Shown here: positions 63,278-64,000 of the stretch, one piece after another
How the letters are laid out: each line of letters starts with the position of its first letter
How positions within the stretch are numbered: position 1 is the first letter of the stretch
Source: a virus
DNA: 64,000 bases
Virus record (IMG/VR): IMGVR_UViG_3300025889_000083
Coordinates: 40,149 to 104,148 of that record
Strand: one strand, 5' to 3'
Program-made: the position numbers and the translations under genes
The notes under the pieces: model-generated
Databases searched by the model: none
Told to the model about the DNA's origin: nothing
What the model saw: only the letters and a program-made list of their open reading frames with translations

Positions 63278-63877
63278 ATGAATTTATTTTATCTTGATGA
63301 AGATTTTGACAAGTGTGCTGAGTACCATGTAGACAAGCACATAGTAAAAATGCCGCTCGAAGCAGCACAGCTTTTGTGTACTGCTATTTGGGTAGATCAT
63401 GTGCTAGGCTTTGTACCTCGTGCTTTGAACAAAGAAGAAACCAAAGCACTCAATGAGGAAAAAGCTAAGATCAAAGATTTACCTATGGAGGAACGACCTT
63501 TGACTCCATACTTGCCAATGATGTACAACCATCCTTGCACAATATGGACTAGGTCGTCTCTCGATAACTTTGAGTGGACTCACTGCTATGCCAATGCGTT
63601 GAATGACGAGTATCATTATCGCTATGGCAAACAACACAAATCGGTAGTAGAAGTAATCAATAAACTGCCCGAGCCAAAGAATATGCCTCGATTGGGGCAA
63701 ACACCTTTTGGTATGGCAATGCCAGACGAGTTGAAAGACGAGAATGATGTTGTGGGCAGTTACCGATTGTATTACCATACTGATAAGGCAACATTTGCCG
63801 CATGGTCACATCGTGACAAGCCATACTGGTGGGATGAAGGTCTCGCATGGTATGACAAGAGAATAACAGCTAAATGA
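63278..63877 (+). CDS. Conserved phage protein, possible nucleic-acid repair enzyme
   Basis: 199 residues. MNLFYLDEDFDKCAEYHVDK followed by HIVKMPLEAAQLLCTA is the start of a conserved phage family, sometimes labelled pyrimidine-dimer glycosylase-like. The Trp-rich C-terminus (AAWSHRDKPYWWDEGLAWY) is also conserved. Activity unproven. No leader is apparent. Confidence 0.65.
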   Translation: MNLFYLDEDFDKCAEYHVDKHIVKMPLEAAQLLCTAIWVDHVLGFVPRALNKEETKALNEEKAKIKDLPMEERPLTPYLPMMYNHPCTIWTRSSLDNFEWTHCYANALNDEYHYRYGKQHKSVVEVINKLPEPKNMPRLGQTPFGMAMPDELKDENDVVGSYRLYYHTDKATFAAWSHRDKPYWWDEGLAWYDKRITAK

Positions 63878-64000
63878 AAACATACGAAATAAATGGTAAA
63901 AGAGTTACCTTTCCAGAAAGTTGGACAGAAGAACAATGCCAAGCATGGATTAAAAAGGCAACTGGAGATCTAGTGCTTCGCAGAAATTTAAGAATGATTA
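63874..64000 (+). CDS. Early protein cut by the window edge
   Basis: ATG 63874 overlaps the previous stop (ATGA). The frame MKTYEINGKRVTFPESWTEE is open to base 64000. Only 42 residues are seen. No family recognised. Confidence 0.5.
   Translation, partial: MKTYEINGKRVTFPESWTEEQCQAWIKKATGDLVLRRNLRMI

Noticed and set aside
1-64000. Insertion sequences, integrase and attachment sites
   Set aside because: No transposase or integrase reading frame and no convincing att-type repeat beside a tRNA gene was found.

Overview
The window reads as part of a genome of an AT-rich, tailed double-stranded DNA virus of Gram-negative bacteria, most likely marine. It has an HK97-type head (portal, protease fused to capsid, large terminase), a lambda-like flexible tail (tube, G/GT chaperones, 1245-residue tape measure, then M, L, K, I and J homologues) and a long set of repeat-rich fibre proteins. 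Outer-membrane lipoprotein secretion genes and a lysozyme with spanin-like genes point to a Gram-negative host. No integrase, polymerase, primase or tRNA is visible here. The sequence starts inside a fibre gene and ends inside a small gene, so both edges are cut.

Layout. 1-30.4 kb, minus strand: fibres, tail tip, tape measure, tail tube, connectors, capsid and portal. 30.4-37.5 kb, minus: HNH protein, large terminase, a run of small very basic proteins, a virion protein, a beta-hydroxylase-like oxygenase and a methyltransferase. 37.6-44.5 kb, minus: an unusual accessory operon headed by a probable small terminase, with IscA, IscU, CsgF, CsgG, a curlin-repeat protein, a FecR-domain protein and a CHASE2 adenylate cyclase, plus small membrane proteins between them. 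44.7-45.7 kb, minus: small unknown genes. 45.8-49.1 kb: a palindrome-rich, gene-poor region with DnaA boxes, iteron-like repeats, a structured RNA with a terminator, and a short plus-strand operon with a GIY-YIG-like protein. Gene direction diverges here, and I read it as the likely replication origin. 49.2-51.5 kb: small plus-strand genes, then two tandem promoters reading into a short structured RNA and a giant one of about 1 kb. 51.5-64 kb, mostly plus strand: tightly overlapping early genes, a minus-strand island with ribosomal protein bS21 and an oxygenase, a small heat-shock protein, lysis genes, and a cluster of iron/2-oxoglutarate oxygenases with a glycosyltransferase-like protein.

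How it may fit together. Late genes run leftward and early genes rightward from the origin region. Near-perfect sigma-70 promoters (TTGAC(A/T), 17-base spacer, TATAAT) occur on both strands, so host RNA polymerase is probably used throughout. At several of them the start codon lies 6-9 bases after the -10 box, which suggests leaderless mRNAs. The two most notable systems are the virus-encoded curli-like module (secretion pore, partner, amyloid-like repeat protein, FecR and cyclase) and the giant pseudoknotted noncoding RNA. All functions are inferred from reading the sequence; no database search was run.
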